This document shows, in pieces, positions 1 to 13,300 of a DNA stretch of 64,000 bases. The position numbers and the translations under genes are program-made. Below the pieces are notes generated by a model that was given only the letters and a program-made list of their open reading frames with translations, was not told where the DNA came from and did no database searches. Position 1 is the stretch's first letter. The number at the start of each line of letters is the position of its first letter. The stretch spans positions 8,263,808 through 8,327,807 of the forward strand of contig CM034110.1 of the NCBI GenBank assembly GCA_019914945.1. The letters are read 5' to 3'. The DNA is from Typha latifolia (Eukaryota; Streptophyta; Magnoliopsida; Poales; Typhaceae).

Positions 1-1015
1 AGTCACGTCCCTCTCTTTCGCACTGTCTCCTCCTCTCTTCTCTAAAGTTTTGTGGCCAGTTTGAAGAAGAATAAAGAAAGGTTTATAGTATAGGACTTTT
101 GTGACGCCAGATTTTGGTGGATAGTGGGTATCCGAAGAAGTGGAGCCCCAGAAGTAAAGGGACCAAGCTTTAATATATTAAGCATCATTAATTATTATTT
201 TTACGCTAAGCCTACCAATTTTGACATTAATTAGATCTCCTCATTCAACCCTAAGCAAACCTCTCTCAACTTCTATAAAACAATCTTACTTTTTTCCCTG
301 AGAAAACGATATGCTCTTTGATCTATGTAGGTGTTGTGGTTGGAAGAGTCTTTTCAAGGCTCTTTTAGAGGACTTCAGGTGAAATTTGGGGCCCATTTGT
401 TTTACAAGACAAGTAGTCAGTTATCTGTGAGTATGGGTAAGTTATCCGTGAATATATTATTTATAAGAATAACGAGTTACAGGTTATAAGCTACAGTTTG
501 GAATTAACTTGCAAGAAGCTACGTGGGGATGGGTTTGGCCAGAGATTGGTCTTTATGCCATCCCACAGCCTCGGAAAATAGCGAAATTATAAATAACACT
601 GTATCTTTTGACTAATACCACAAACAAAATTTTCTTTTCCATTATTTATAAAAGGAGATATCTATTTAGTAAAAAAAAAAACAAAGTCAATTATAATATT
701 TAATACAGAATGCCACTTTTTTTTCAAAAAAACAAAAACAAAATGAGGTCTTGATTTCTACAAATATTTTATTTATTATAAATAGTACTATAGTACATAA
801 AATTATATATATATATATATATATATTTCTATATGACTGTGACACGTCACGTATGCAATGAAATAGAGGATTATTACGTATCATCGTACGGTATTACAAA
901 GGAGAAAAAGAGGGAAGCTCAGAGAAGACGCGAGCAAGGGTTTAGGGTTTTTCTCTCTCTGAAAAGAAAAGGAACAAGGGGAAAGAAGGGAAGGGAAGGG
1001 AAGACTTAAGAAGAA
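1..1015. other. Upstream region of the MIF gene
   Basis: I see no gene here. The stretch is AT-rich, with a short TA run near 806-826. Close to the MIF start, at about 939-953, there is a telo-box-like repeat (GGTTTAGGGTTT), followed by a purine-rich leader (GAAAAG/GGGAAG repeats) to the start codon at 1016. Telo-boxes are common near the 5' ends of housekeeping plant genes; that this one acts in expression is an inference. Confidence 0.5.
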
Positions 1016-3205
1016 ATGCCGTGCCTCAATCTCTCCGCTAACGTGACCCTCGATGGCGTCGATACCTCCGCCATCCTCTCCGAGCTGACCAAGACCGTCG
1101 CCAACCTCATCGGCAAGCCGGAAGCTGTCGGTTTTCCTCTTTCCCCCTTTTTTATTTCGTTATCTGGTCCTTAGGGTTTGGCTTGGATTCCTGACGTCAA
1201 GTTGCTATTATTCATCTCTCAATCTTTTTCTGGATCTACGCGGCTAATTGGTTGATTTGGTTGTCAGAAATGATGCGTGGTACAGTTTTATAGTTTGATA
1301 GAAAATTGCTGGATTTGAGCCTGACTTTCTGTCTTATTATTCGTTTATATTGGTCATTCCGCTGTTTGGTTTCGTGCTTACAAATCTGTACAAGAAGAAA
1401 AATAATTTTGAACAGATAAATTTTTTTATTATTTCCATCATGTAAGTCAGTAGATTGCATTTGGATGTATGCTATATTATTGATTGGCGATGTTAGTTTG
1501 TAGTGTTTAATGGAAACATATCTGTCCAAAGATGTTGGATTTTGTTTAAATAGTAAAGCAAAGCTCTCAGCTTGTGCTTTCTATGATCTTAGTAATATAT
1601 TCCTAATGTGGTATGACGTGTGATTTAGATCAGGACATAAACCTAAATTATTCAAATGTCAAATGTCACACTAAATGAGGAAGTGTGGCAGAACTTCTTT
1701 TGAGAATCTTGAGCTTTAATGCGTTAAACTTATGAATCCCAGTATTAGTAGAGTTTGGTATTGTACTGTTCTCCTCTTCATTTATTTAGGAGAATATATC
1801 GCTTTCTTCCACCGCTCGCATGTTTTCTTCGATATTGTACTGTTCTCTTCATTTCTTTAGGGGAATATATCATTCAGCCTCCAAGACGCACATAGCCAAA
1901 TAAGGGGGACAAATTAGTTACTGTTACTCCAAAGTTGTTTCACTCTCAGACTATTATTAAGTCACAGTTAGGCCACTTACTATATATATGCCATTGGCTA
2001 AGAAATTGCTGTTTCATCACTTCTTGGTTAGCTTATGGACTTTGATTAGCATCAAATTGGAGATATTTAGTTTCATCCTGACGATTTATTGATTAACTTT
2101 GTATCAGTCTTCACTCACCTGTTTTTCATGATTAGTTGCCATCATAGCTCTTTCTTTTTATGTTCCAAATTCTGAAGAAGCTGAGACCATTCAGATTGTG
2201 CCTTAAAGTTGAAAAATTCTTGCATGTAATACTCTGTTCTGTTTTCTTCAGACTCTTGTAAATGTTACAAGTGCTGTTGTATGATCCTATGCCGACTACA
2301 TAAAGGTATATAGCTCGATTCCCCTACATTCTTTATGGTTCTATGATAGCTCCTCTTTCTAATTCTCTCTTTCGTGAGGAACTTGGCATCAAACTCTATA
2401 GGGTCAGAATCCCCTTCCCATCCCTTCATCCCTGCTCCCTTCAGTATGCATTTTACTTATCTTATTGAATGCTCTATCTTAGATATTTGATTTTCCTTTT
2501 TGTGTAGCTAGAGCATCATTGTGCCATTAACACCTTTGTCTTGTTGTTTTCTTATATTCTTGATCTGAGTTTTTAGCACACATTCATTTAATGACAACCA
2601 TTCATTTGCTTATTGGCATCTATCCTTGTATGTAGTTTTTTGTGATTTTATATCTATTTATTTGTTCTTCTATAGTATGTGATGGTTGTCCTCAAAGGAT
2701 CAGTGCCTATTGCATTTGGGGGCACCGAGCAGCCTGCTGCATATGGTGAATTGGTTTCCATTGGTGGTCTGAATACCAATGTGAACAAGAAACTTAGTGC
2801 TGAAATAGCTGCAATTCTGGAGACCAAACTCTCTGTTCCCAAGTCGCGTTTCTTCCTCAAGTTTTCTGACTCAAAGGCAAGTGATCTTAACTTATTCTCC
2901 AAAGGCCTTTGATGAGTCATTGTTTATTATTGTATTTTATTATTGTATTATCGGACAGAAGAATATGCTTAGTGTTTGTGTGCTTTACATCAGCAGTATA
3001 TCATGTAAATAAGTATTTACTATTTGATGGCATCCCACTTCCTTAGCTTTCAGATTTTTTTTCCCCCAAACATTCATGACGGTTTTATTTCATCCCCTGC
3101 GAGATTTACTTATCCATCTCCGTTATGCTGATGGAGTACATTAATGAGTAATCCGTATGAACTATGCAGGGTTCTGACTTCGGATGGAATGGATCGACTT
3201 TCTAA
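1016..3205 (+). CDS. MDL: MIF/D-dopachrome tautomerase-like protein (MDL)
   Basis: Three coding exons, 1016-1126, 2676-2876 and 3170-3205, join in phase 0 to give 115 residues, the usual MIF length. The protein starts MPCLNLSANVTLDG, so removal of Met exposes Pro, the catalytic base of MIF tautomerases. Family landmarks include GKPEAYVMV, VPIAFGGTEQPAAYGEL, SIGGLN and the C-terminal FGWNGSTF. Plant MIF/MDL proteins are small trimeric tautomerase-fold proteins of cytosol or peroxisome, and their substrate in plants is not settled. The animal CXXC redox motif is not seen. The second intron starts with GC (AAG|GCAAGT), not GT; no in-frame GT donor fits. A telo-box and purine-rich leader lie just upstream. 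The identity is clear; the exact orthologue (MDL1, 2 or 3) is not resolved, though gene order favours MDL2. Confidence 0.93.
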
Positions 3206-4527
3206 GTACCTAACTATTCCAGGAATTTTAGATCCAATCTATATACTCCTGGCAGATATCTGGAAGACTGGAAGCACTGTTGTAACTGCTTACTGTTTTG
3301 CTCTTTAATTTTAGTAGTTGGAACAATGGACATCGTGCTAATTAGTCTACCTGCCCAATCATATGTTGGGTAGAATACATGTGTCTGTACACATAATTGT
3401 GCTTCTGTTGATATTTGGCTTAAATAATTGTGCTTCTGTTGACTTGGCATATCATGATCTGAGAATGCTATATTATCCTTAATTTCTTCTTTCCTGATAA
3501 GATATTTTTCTGTTAAAAAATAATAAAGTTTTTTCTTACTTAGGTTGTATTTTGTCAAGCTGCTTGTAATCTTAGGTTGGACAGGTTTGTTTCTTTTTTT
3601 TTTTTCTCTCTGGCTTATTCATTTTGAACTAGAGTATTTCATAGCTGGACGAAAGCACTTGTTTCAGTTCACAGTTGTCTTTCCTTCTGGGCTTTATTTA
3701 TAAAATTATTCTCGTTTTTGTGATGTGATGATGTAGAAACACCGGTTTTCATATTTGTGAGATGCTTTCTTGTAAGAAGTAATTAATCAAACTCACCCAA
3801 ATTGGTGGAGTCCACTCGTATCTAATTTTTCTATATGGTCAGATACAGCGAAAAAGTAGATCTTCTTCTTGTTGCTGTATTTTTTAAATAACTATTATTC
3901 TTTTATTGCATCGTTAGAATTTGTATTTAAATTGGGAAGTTGATGATTGAGTGCAAGCTATCCTTATTTATTGCAAATTACTCTTTCAAATTTTCATTGC
4001 ATTCTCTGTTATATGTCCTGTTCGATCATACTACAGTAAGTGTCATTCTCAAATGTTCAAATGTTAGCTATCATATCCTACTCAGTTTGGTGGTCTGTCG
4101 TTCCCTCATTTAGCTGTGATAATTTGTAGAGTTTCTGAATGGACCATCTATAATATTTTCACCTCCACGAGTGCTCACATGGTGTCCAACTATTATTATT
4201 ATTATTTATTTTTTTTTACTCTACTTTATGTTGCTTCGGCATTTGATATGAATATACTGTAGATTCACATGATAATTTGGTGGTGGAATATTCAAATAAT
4301 TATGTTATATGTTTCACACCGACACCTCAACCATCTTGACCTCCTAAATCCACGGTTCCTGCTTCAACACGTCATTGCTCATTCCAACAGTAAAGCTACC
4401 CTTATTTTGACCCTCGGGAATACCACAACGCGTCCTCCACTTCCTCGCAACCTTCCGTCTTCTTTTATAAAAAAAACCCTTCGTTCCCAAAACTGTTCCC
4501 AGAAAGCCCTCGTCTTCCTACTCCGCC
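3206..4527. other. MIF 3' flank and PRA1 upstream region
   Basis: AT-rich sequence with no recognisable gene. It should contain the MIF 3' UTR and, at its right end, the PRA1 promoter. A run of ATT triplets lies near 4190-4210. Confidence 0.5.
4463..4474 (+). promoter_or_regulatory. Probable TATA box of the PRA1 gene
   Basis: The motif TTTTATAAAAAA lies about 55-65 bases before the ATG at 4528, a normal place for a plant TATA box followed by a short leader. It is a sequence match only. Confidence 0.45.
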
Positions 4528-5196
4528 ATGGCCTCTCCCTCCCCTAACCCTCCTCTCCTCCCGCTCTCTAACCCTACCGCGGCGGCGGCTCCTCCGTCTA
4601 CCGTTCCTGCGGCCACCCCAGCCTTCCGCCTCTTCCTCTCCCGCCTCTCCGACTCGATCCGCTCGTCCCTCTCCAACCGCCGTCCCTGGTCGGAGCTCAG
4701 CGAACGATCCGCCTTCTCCCGCCCCGAATCACTCACTGAAGCCGCATCCCGCCTGCGCAAGAACCTTGCCTACTTCCGCGTCAACTACGCCGCTCTCGTC
4801 GCCGTAATGCTCGCAGCCTCCCTCCTCGCCCACCCCTTCTCCCTCGCCGTCCTCCTCTCCCTCCTCGCCGCCTGGTGCTTCCTCTACCTCTTCCGCCCGG
4901 CAGATCCGCCGCTCGTCCTCTTCGGCCGCGTCTTCTCCGATCGGGAAACCCTAGGCGGGCTCGTGCTCATCTCCGTCCTCGTCGTATTCGTCACCTCCGT
5001 CGGATCTCTCATCATCTCCGCGCTCATGGTTGGAGCTGCACTCGTCTGCGCCCATGGAGCTTGCCGAGTTCCAGAAGACCTGTTTCTTGATGAAGCCGAG
5101 CCCGCCGGTGGTGCCGCGGCCGGGTTACTCTCGTTCCTCGGCGGCGCAGCCTCCTCTGCAGTTGCCGCGGCGCCTGCTGTCGCGGCACGAGTCTGA
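4528..5196 (+). CDS. PRA1B: PRA1 family protein (prenylated Rab acceptor), B type
   Basis: Single-exon gene for 222 residues. PRA1 proteins are small membrane proteins of the ER-Golgi-endosome route that bind prenylated Rab GTPases and help their membrane delivery. The N-terminal 60 residues are Pro/Ala/Ser-rich. The conserved core follows: RPWSELSERSAFSRPESLTEAASRLRKNLAYFRVNYA at about 53-89, then two paired hydrophobic segments (about 90-120 and 138-170) separated by FRPADPPLVLFGR and DRETLGG. This layout and the family's usual intronless structure fit. The tail is Ala/Gly-rich. Codons are strongly C/G-ending, as in many monocot single-exon genes. The TATA-like motif at 4463 and the family match support the start at 4528. 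Confidence 0.92.
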   Translation: MASPSPNPPLLPLSNPTAAAAPPSTVPAATPAFRLFLSRLSDSIRSSLSNRRPWSELSERSAFSRPESLTEAASRLRKNLAYFRVNYAALVAVMLAASLLAHPFSLAVLLSLLAAWCFLYLFRPADPPLVLFGRVFSDRETLGGLVLISVLVVFVTSVGSLIISALMVGAALVCAHGACRVPEDLFLDEAEPAGGAAAGLLSFLGGAASSAVAAAPAVAARV

Positions 5197-7088
5197 TCGC
5201 CGGATCTGAGGTTAGAGAAAGAGATTATCTTTGATCTGGTATATTGCAAACTTTTGCTCGATGAATTGGTTAGAATTTTTTAGCGCCTCGATCTTGGATG
5301 AATAAATCTGAGGTGGTTACTTGATCTACTTTGGGTGGTAATGTGCTTGCTCTTGTTCTAGGTGACATGAGATCTGCGTGATGGTAGATTTGCTCCTTTC
5401 TGTAGATCGTTTAATACTAAGTGCAGATCTGGCAATATTAGGGGAGATCGATGATTTAATATGCTACTACTTGGTGCCTCTTGGTACTCGGCTCTTGAAC
5501 CGATTGTGACCTGTCCTCAAAATTAGGTTGCAAGTTTAACAACTAATTATACTTGATTCTATGCACTTGTTACGAGGATGATCACTAGCTATCCCTTGGA
5601 TTGTCTCTATATCATTTAAAGGGGAAAAATTGCTCACAATTCGTCTAGAAGTAGCACTCTTAAATAGCGGGAAATTGAGGCTAGTCTCCTTTTTGCAACA
5701 TAATTGATTGTCTTTAGACATTACCGACAGTAAAAATACACCTCTTAAGGGAAAGCATGAATGATAGCCATAAGGCCCATAAGTGAGGTCGGTCAAATTT
5801 CGAATGATGAGCCTTGGAGATTGTTAAACAGAAGTTTTACCTTAGTTCAGGATGATGCCGTGAAACTTAGACAATTAGGAGCATTGCTATAATATATTCT
5901 CAACTGCAAATGATATTACTCTGATTTTGTTAAGTGAAAGTACATTTATGTGGTCTTCCGAGGACTCGGGATAGGTTTCTCTTCACAGAAAGGCATGCTG
6001 ATGTTTTCTCATGCTCTTATGTGCTGCCTCTAAGAATATTCTGGGTCTTCATATGGTTTTTTATTTCTCGAGAAGTTTGTAACTATAGTTCTCGATTACT
6101 TATTTAAAGATGTCTAGGGTTCTTGTGAGGTTCCCAGTTTTTAAGCATGGAAATAAAAGTGCATGAATTGAACAATATTGTGCCTGAGGATGAAGAGAAA
6201 ATGGTGTTCTTGGTAATTCATAGATATTCCAGATAACTAGTAGGCTTATATTGTACATTGCATAGCTAAGTTTTGTTACTTCATCTCTTATGTTCCTTGC
6301 CCTTCTTGGTTTTACCACATTTATTTCAGCATTGATTTCTTTCTCTTTCAATATTTTGTAATTTGAATTGACAAGAGGTTGATCTATTATTTTGCAGGAA
6401 ATAATCTGCATCTTGGAGGAGTGATAAGATAATATATATATATATATATTATTACTTGCACAATTGATATAAAGAATTTCAAGTAGATAGTGGTTTACTT
6501 TTGTTGGACTATTGAGATTGCATTCCTTTTTGCTGAAAAGGTTGCCAGAAATGGTATAAGAATTAGTTCACTGGCAATGTTAGGAAGGCAATTTAATCCC
6601 CCACACTCTCTTGTCAATCATCTCCTGTATTTTTGTATAAGACATTGGTATTCAACATTCAAAAGACATCTTTAGTCTTCTGATCAATCTGATTTTGATC
6701 ATTGTCTTGTGTTCATTTGTATTCAAGTGCATATGGAATCACACCGTTCTTGGTGTTTAACATGTGACATGTTACATGTAATTATGAATACCATCTACTT
6801 TTCTTTATCATGATGCCCATTTTCTGCTAAAGGATAATCGCAAAAAAAGGCTGTTCCTTGAGCGTTGTCATAGAAATCAGCAGCAGCTAAATTCGTATTA
6901 AGTTTGAAAGCCAATATGATAAAATATATACTCGAAGTATAATTCCATAAATCTTTCTTAGATTATATAATTTTGGTATAGAAGAATAAACCATCATCAA
7001 AATGATTCGGTTTTAGACAAACCTCCCTTATCCAAGCCTAAGCTATATCGGTCAGTCTATACAACTCGAAACTATGGTTGGCGGAAAA
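5197..7088. other. Intergenic region between PRA1 and SWC6
   Basis: AT-rich sequence between the convergent PRA1 (+) and SWC6 (-) genes, presumably holding both 3' UTRs. A short TA run occurs at about 6432-6450. The short open frames here show no family resemblance. Confidence 0.45.
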
Positions 7089-9688
7089 TCAAGCTACAAA
7101 CTTAAGACAACGTGTGTCATTATGTATAACCTGACAGCGACACGAACAAAACCGCATTCCGCATCTCACACACGTGTAATTGGCACTGTCACCACAAACC
7201 GTGCAAAAATGGCGTCGAGATCTGGTGCTCGGTGGGCCAACAGCAGCCTTCAGGTAGGTAGGGACATGGGGCGGCAAGGACTCTAGATTTGCCTGTCATA
7301 ATCATGAGAGCAAGTTGCGCAAATGTCACTAAAGACATGTTTTAGACCTACCCAACTTATTGATTACCATATTTGTTCTCTTTCTGCCTACCTCCTGTAA
7401 CACTTCCATGAACGTCCTGGGTGCCTTCTTTGCATTCTCCAGTGCCCTTCCCTGCCTGGTCTTGCGCTTCATATTCTTCGACTGCTTCTTTTGAATGTAC
7501 ACTGCAAACATTTACCTATTTAGTATGTCTTAACGAACCTTGATCTGTTTCAAAAGATGTCAATGTACTGGTGTGAAGTTAACAAACTGTCTGGAAGCAA
7601 CAAAAATATCTATCTCAAATGGGAACAAGAGATCTAGATGTTCTATCAGCAAAAGATCATGGAGTTGCAGTTTTGCCATTCAAGCTTATTTTATCAGCCA
7701 TTTCAAGAGCAGTTTATCTGAAAATGGGCAACAATGGGCCTAGCAGACTCAAAGTACTTTCTCCTTTGGACTGGTGAGCATGAAAGCACCTTCTTTCAAG
7801 AGGTTATTAGGAAAGGTTAACAGGAACAGAATGTGAGGTTTATATATTTTAGAGCAGAAAGAAAAAGAGATAGGAGTTTGCCATTAACTATGTAATGACA
7901 GATGGTATTTACATGGTCTATGAGGGAAGTCAAGTCGTAAGATGGGGTTAGATTTGTAGGAATGAAGAGTTAAGCAAGTAAATGAGCAAGGAAATCAGCA
8001 GAAGAAATCTTCTTCGGTAAAAGCTTAACTATAATAAGTATAGAATGAGAATAGTCACAGAAACAGAAGAGTATCACTAAGCATATTAAATCTACACCCT
8101 GAAGCGAGACATTCACACAAGAATATGTGAAATATAATTTGATCCCATTACAGTTCCCCTGAATTTTTTTTTCCTACAGTCCCATATCCCAGTGACTCAG
8201 ACCAAGGATGAAATGACTTTGTTAATGGAAGGTGATGATTAGGCACTCAATCATTTGGATTTAATTAGTTGTAGAAAAAAATCAGTCTGAAACTTGGACC
8301 TTTCAATTTGGGGTATAATTGAGCCGAGCTTTGACCAAGCTTATTTTGAAATTAATTTCAAGTCTATTTTCAGAAATTTCAGACCTATTCTCAGAATCAA
8401 GGTTGAATTGATACACTTACAATTTTAGCCAATTTTAACCTGAGCCTAAACAAGCTGATCAATAAGCAGATTCAAGCATATCCAATTCAAGTCTAAATCA
8501 AGCCGGGATCAAGTTTCATTTAGGCCTGAACGAAGCTTGAACTAAGTTTGATTCAACAATCTATATGCAAAAAACTTGGAACTACAAAAATATAGAGATT
8601 ACAAAAACCCTAGGGACTAATATTATGAGCCTTTAGATCTTGATATAAATGTTCCTATTAATTATCTATATTATATATCATATAATATTAACTATTAAAT
8701 TATTAATTGAGCCAAGCTTGACCGAGCTGGCTCATGATCAAGCTTGGCTTGAAATTGGATTCGAGCCTGACTCAATTGATCAAGCTGGACTCCGCTTAAT
8801 AATGAGCCAAGCTTAATCGAGCCTTCAGCCTTAGCATCTGAACATCAAGTTGGCTCGATTATTTTAATAGCCTGACATATACTTGACATATTTCATGAGA
8901 AGAGAGGACAAATAAATTTGTGCAAGTAATATCCCATTTTAAGTTAACCATCTCATGATTCGGTAGTTACTGCCATCAACTACATGAGATGTACAAATCA
9001 CATCTCCCTAAGATTTATTAACTTATTTCCATAACTCATTTCTACCCACAAGCTTCAAAACCATCTAACTACAGCAAGATAACCAAAATTGCAGTATAAT
9101 TAAACAGAGATATGTAAATATTTAACCAAATAAAAAAGAACTTGACCATACCTTGGTCTTCATCATCAAGAGAGGCATCATCATCTTCATTCATATCGAC
9201 TACTTCTGCACCCGCATTGTCATTCTCTAGGGCCTCAAGACGTGCAATTGCTGCCTTTGATACCAAGAGGGTAACAAGAACCAAACTAGCATCAGAATCC
9301 CCCGCCCAAAATTGCAGTTTTAAAGAGAGAAAAACTACTCCAGAACCCATCAAAGCACGATAAATTTTCTCTAAGAAGGCAAACACTACTAGACCAATGT
9401 ATTTCAATTTTTACCACCCAGGTTGGTCCTTCCAGGAAGCATTAATGCTACAATCATCTTGTTTCATAATATTACACACTCCGACCCGTTCTTAAGCGGA
9501 AATTCTCATCATTATCTCCACCAATTACCCAGAAAAAAAGAAAGATTTTACGAGAGACCAGGAAAGAGGGAGAAGGATTCCACCTGGGTGCGGTTATCGG
9601 TGCTGGCGAGGGCCGCGACCATCTTGGTGGCCATCTTCTTCGTCCGGCTTGACGTCCGGCGGAAAGGCCCCGTGTTCTCTTCGTCCAT
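7089..9688 (-). CDS. SWC6: SWR1 complex subunit 6, HIT-type zinc finger protein
   Basis: Four exons on the minus strand (9688-9584, 9254-9152, 7501-7392, 7292-7089) join in phase to 173 residues. SWC6 (also SEF, homologue of animal ZNHIT1) is a subunit of the nuclear SWR1 remodeller, which places histone H2A.Z; in Arabidopsis it represses flowering through FLC. Landmarks: a basic N-terminus (RRTSSRTKKMATKMVAALAS), AAIARLEALENDN, an acidic stretch (residues about 55-69), KRKTRQGRALENAKKAPRTF, LESLPPHVPTYLKAAVGPP, and a C-terminal HIT finger with cysteine pairs in FCTVCG, CVRCG, FCSCRC and HNDTRC, ending KFVA. All finger Cys/His positions appear present. All introns are GT-AG and the third-last is long (about 1.65 kb). 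Nothing suggests damage. Confidence 0.93.
8308..8876. repeat. Degenerate GAGCC/CAAGCTTG-rich element in a SWC6 intron
   Basis: This part of the large SWC6 intron repeats motifs such as GAGCCGAGCTT, CAAGCTTGGCTTGAA and GATTCGAGCC. Its ends (GGGGTATAATTGAGCCGAGC on the left, and GGCTCGATTATTTTAATAGCC on the right) are inverted relatives of the ends of the hAT-like element at 16296-17185. No clear target duplication was found, so it is likely an old, eroded member of the same family. Confidence 0.4.
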
Positions 9689-10339
9689 GGCAGCTCCGAT
9701 AGGAGATCTCCTATAGGATTAGTAAATCTTCCAAATATCTCTGGAAGGGAATGAGAAGGGAGCGACCTAAAGAGGACGGAGGGAACGACTCGCAAAGTAG
9801 CAAGGGTTTCCTTTTGAGGTCGGTCTTTTTCCATATCCACCCCTCTATAAATATTTTATTTCTTGTATGTCCCCATCTAAAACTAAAGGCTATAGCTACC
9901 TATTTCTCTTTCCATATTAGATGTACACTTATTATTTGATTAAGATGAGCATAGATTTCGCTTAATTTAACCTATAATCTCCCTATTAACTTAAATTGTA
10001 GATATACACATACCACAAGTTCCATATTTGAAGATTTTAAGATATAATGCAACAAGAGCAAAGTACGAATCATTTTAGCGTTTTAGCTATTTCACACTAT
10101 CTGACCATCTATGGACATCAGCACATATGAACAACTATTGAATCAAAGTCACTAAAATCCCAATGTTTACAGCACAATGGCTGAACAATAGCATCTCTTG
10201 CCAATGGACTTCAGGCCAAATTTTTAACCCAACCGCGTTCTTCTTCGTAATACTCCATCTGCAGCCATTGCATTGAAGAAGAGTCATGTCAATAAGTAAA
10301 TGAGTTCGCATGAGAAGAGCAGGAATAAAGGATCCGTGG
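9689..10339. other. SWC6 upstream region
   Basis: This stretch holds the SWC6 promoter and 5' flank, then AT-rich sequence up to the last trace of the DCD-Kelch pseudogene. I see no further gene. Confidence 0.4.
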
Positions 10340-13300
10340 ATGTCTCACACACACAATGTCCACAATGGCGTGGTCCTCCGTAACGTAACTCCACCGATCA
10401 CACGACTGCAGCAGCGTAACCTCTCCTGAGGCTCATGGGCTCAGACATCACCCAGGATCCTCCTATACGGGGATCGTAAACTTCGACGCTTGGGACCAAT
10501 AATTTTGTATCATAGCCACCAACTGTGTATCTGAACAAGAACATTTCTTTTTAATGCAAAGTGATAAAAGACCACATGGCAGTGACAAAACTTACAGCTT
10601 CTCATTCAGCACTGCCAGTGAGTGACAACCCCTGCTTGTATTCATGCTTGGAAGCTTCATCCAGTAAGGTTCCCGAGGATCAAGTCTTTCAGTAGAGCTA
10701 GGATTTAATCAAATCTTAGTGAGTTTTAATCCTCCAAAAATTTGAGGAATGAACTTAAGCTTTCAATTTTTATAATCAGATATTGGAATGACAGTACTTT
10801 TCCGCACAGTGTTGAAAGGTACTTTAAGAACATACCCAGCTAAAAGTAAGGGGAAAAAAAAAAGACATGGACTTCAATAAATGCAAAAGAATTCAACATA
10901 AAAAAGAAACATTTCTCTAGTTTCTCAGCTTATACATTGTCATATATGCTGAAATTCATAATAACAATGGTTTCAAGTCGAATGTAGGCTATAGCTAGAC
11001 TTTTCATGAGAAATAATTTTCTAAATTTTGATGAAAGAGCTATACTAGAAGGTTTCATATGTATAACAACAAGATTCAACAGCTTTTACTATCTCAACTT
11101 TCAAAAATGCACTCATAAATTTATCTTGGTTTATAATAGAATAAAAATAAGCATATATATGTGATCCAAAGGAAAACCAGAAAATGAGAAAATATAATGG
11201 CAGTAAGTAAGTAATCTTATGCCTGTCTATTTTCATTAGAAGATAAATAAAAAGCAAACCGTCCAACAGATACAATACGTAAAAGAGTTCTCTGCAGGAC
11301 TACATGTTAAAATGTTCAAAACCTAAACTAACAAATATTCATGAATAGTGGATGTTACCTCAAATAATTGTTACCATCAAATCCTCCAACTGCATAAACT
11401 GCGCCATTCAGTTCTGCACCGGCTAGATTGAAACGCTGAAAGACCAAAATGAAATTAAATAAGAAAACTTCCAAAGTTTGATTATTGGATGGTAGGTCAT
11501 AAATTTGAAAGGTTATGTGCTGGAACTTAAAGTAGGCGGAGTTACAAACAAGATATACAGAATAGCATTATATTTTATTTCTATTTTCCTTGATACTGTT
11601 GCTTCTTTCTTACTACTTCTTGGCGGAAGGTGATTGTTTTATACTACTTAGGATCTCCAGTTGGAACATCATAGTTGGATTTTCCTCATCTTTTCACAAG
11701 ATAGGCAGTCAAATGAACCATTTTCTCATTGTTTATATGATAAGAGTGATATTATGCAGTGATAAACCAATGGCATTTACAAACAGATGCTAAATTGGTA
11801 GTGTTACCAATAATGTCAAGAAGAATCACAGAAAAATCAGTACTAACTCTATCCAAGAGGGTTCCTTCTTTTTATAAACATAACAAGAGATTCCCTATAC
11901 TACTTTATATGCTGTGCATGTTCACCAATTAACAAAATAAAGTTTAACAGAAAAAATGAAAAATGGTAGATGGAACTGAATTTTGTGTCCATAATAAGAG
12001 CAAGTAAAACAAGAGGATATCTATACCATACCTTCTGAAGCATTGTTTGACTCTTTATCCACCTTCCAAGAGCAGGATCGAGCATCTCCACCTCCGAGAA
12101 GCAATCATTTCCATCTCCCCCACCAATTACATATATTTTTCCGTTTAAGGTAACTCCGGCTGTACTTCCTTTTTCACGAATTAAGGGAGGACATAAGGTC
12201 CAATCATCATGCCTTTGGTCATAGCATTCAACTTCATAGAAGTAGAAATCAGGCACTAGGGTGGTAATTAAATTGCAAATTTACATGAAAAGCTGGATGC
12301 GTACCTGTGTTACACCATGAACTACCATCTCCTCCCCCAATAACATATATCCTACCATCTAATGCAACAGCAGATGTATAAGACTTACCAGAACACATCG
12401 ATTTCAGAGGTGTTAATATGTCCAAGGAGGGAGAAAAGGAATTCAATGTTGACAACAAGGACGAGCCATTAAAACCTCCAATCAAATATATGGTCCTTCA
12501 ATTGTAGGATTTTTCTGCCTGATTCTTTAACTACATCTGTAAGTTGTTCAATTTCCAGTTCATTTGCAACCTGTATTTCAAGGCATTTCAGATTAGAAAA
12601 GAAGAATAATTCTCTAGAAAGTCATAGTAATCTTCACATGTGAAACCCCACAAGAAAAATAAGAGATGATTGAACAAGTGAACTGGAACAAAAACATGAC
12701 AATGGAAACAAACTGAATTCATGAGAACAGGACAGAACATAAAAATATAGCTGAAATCATGGAGACGTGCATTTGATTAACTGCTCTTCCAACCAGGACA
12801 ATATAGCTGAAATCATAGCTAAATTTGGCAGAGACAGAACATAAAAATGTAGATTTAAGAAATTAGCTAGTAATTTCTAACCTATAATTTTCTCACAGAG
12901 AGAGAGAGAGAGAGAGAGAACCTGACTCTTCTCCATATTAGCAGTTCGTTCTTCCAAATTTTTGATGACCTGCACCAACTATGAAAATGCGTTAGAAATC
13001 AGTTAGTATTCAAATCAGAGGAAACGAACAAGCACAAGAGAGTACGAATAACTTACGATGAGAGTACGAATAACTTGAGCACAAGAGGTCAAAGTAATCA
13101 GGGATCAACCTGCAAGCTCAATTACCTCTTCATTCCCACTAATACTATCAGATGCATTTGAAGTCTATGCCTTCTCAATCACATTCTGCTCCACAAAGAT
13201 CTGTTTATCGCTCTCATGCACTCCTCCAGGGGCACAAGGACATATGTAGTCATTTACACAATCCTTGGTATAAAGCTCTCCTGAAACTTGACCATTGCCC

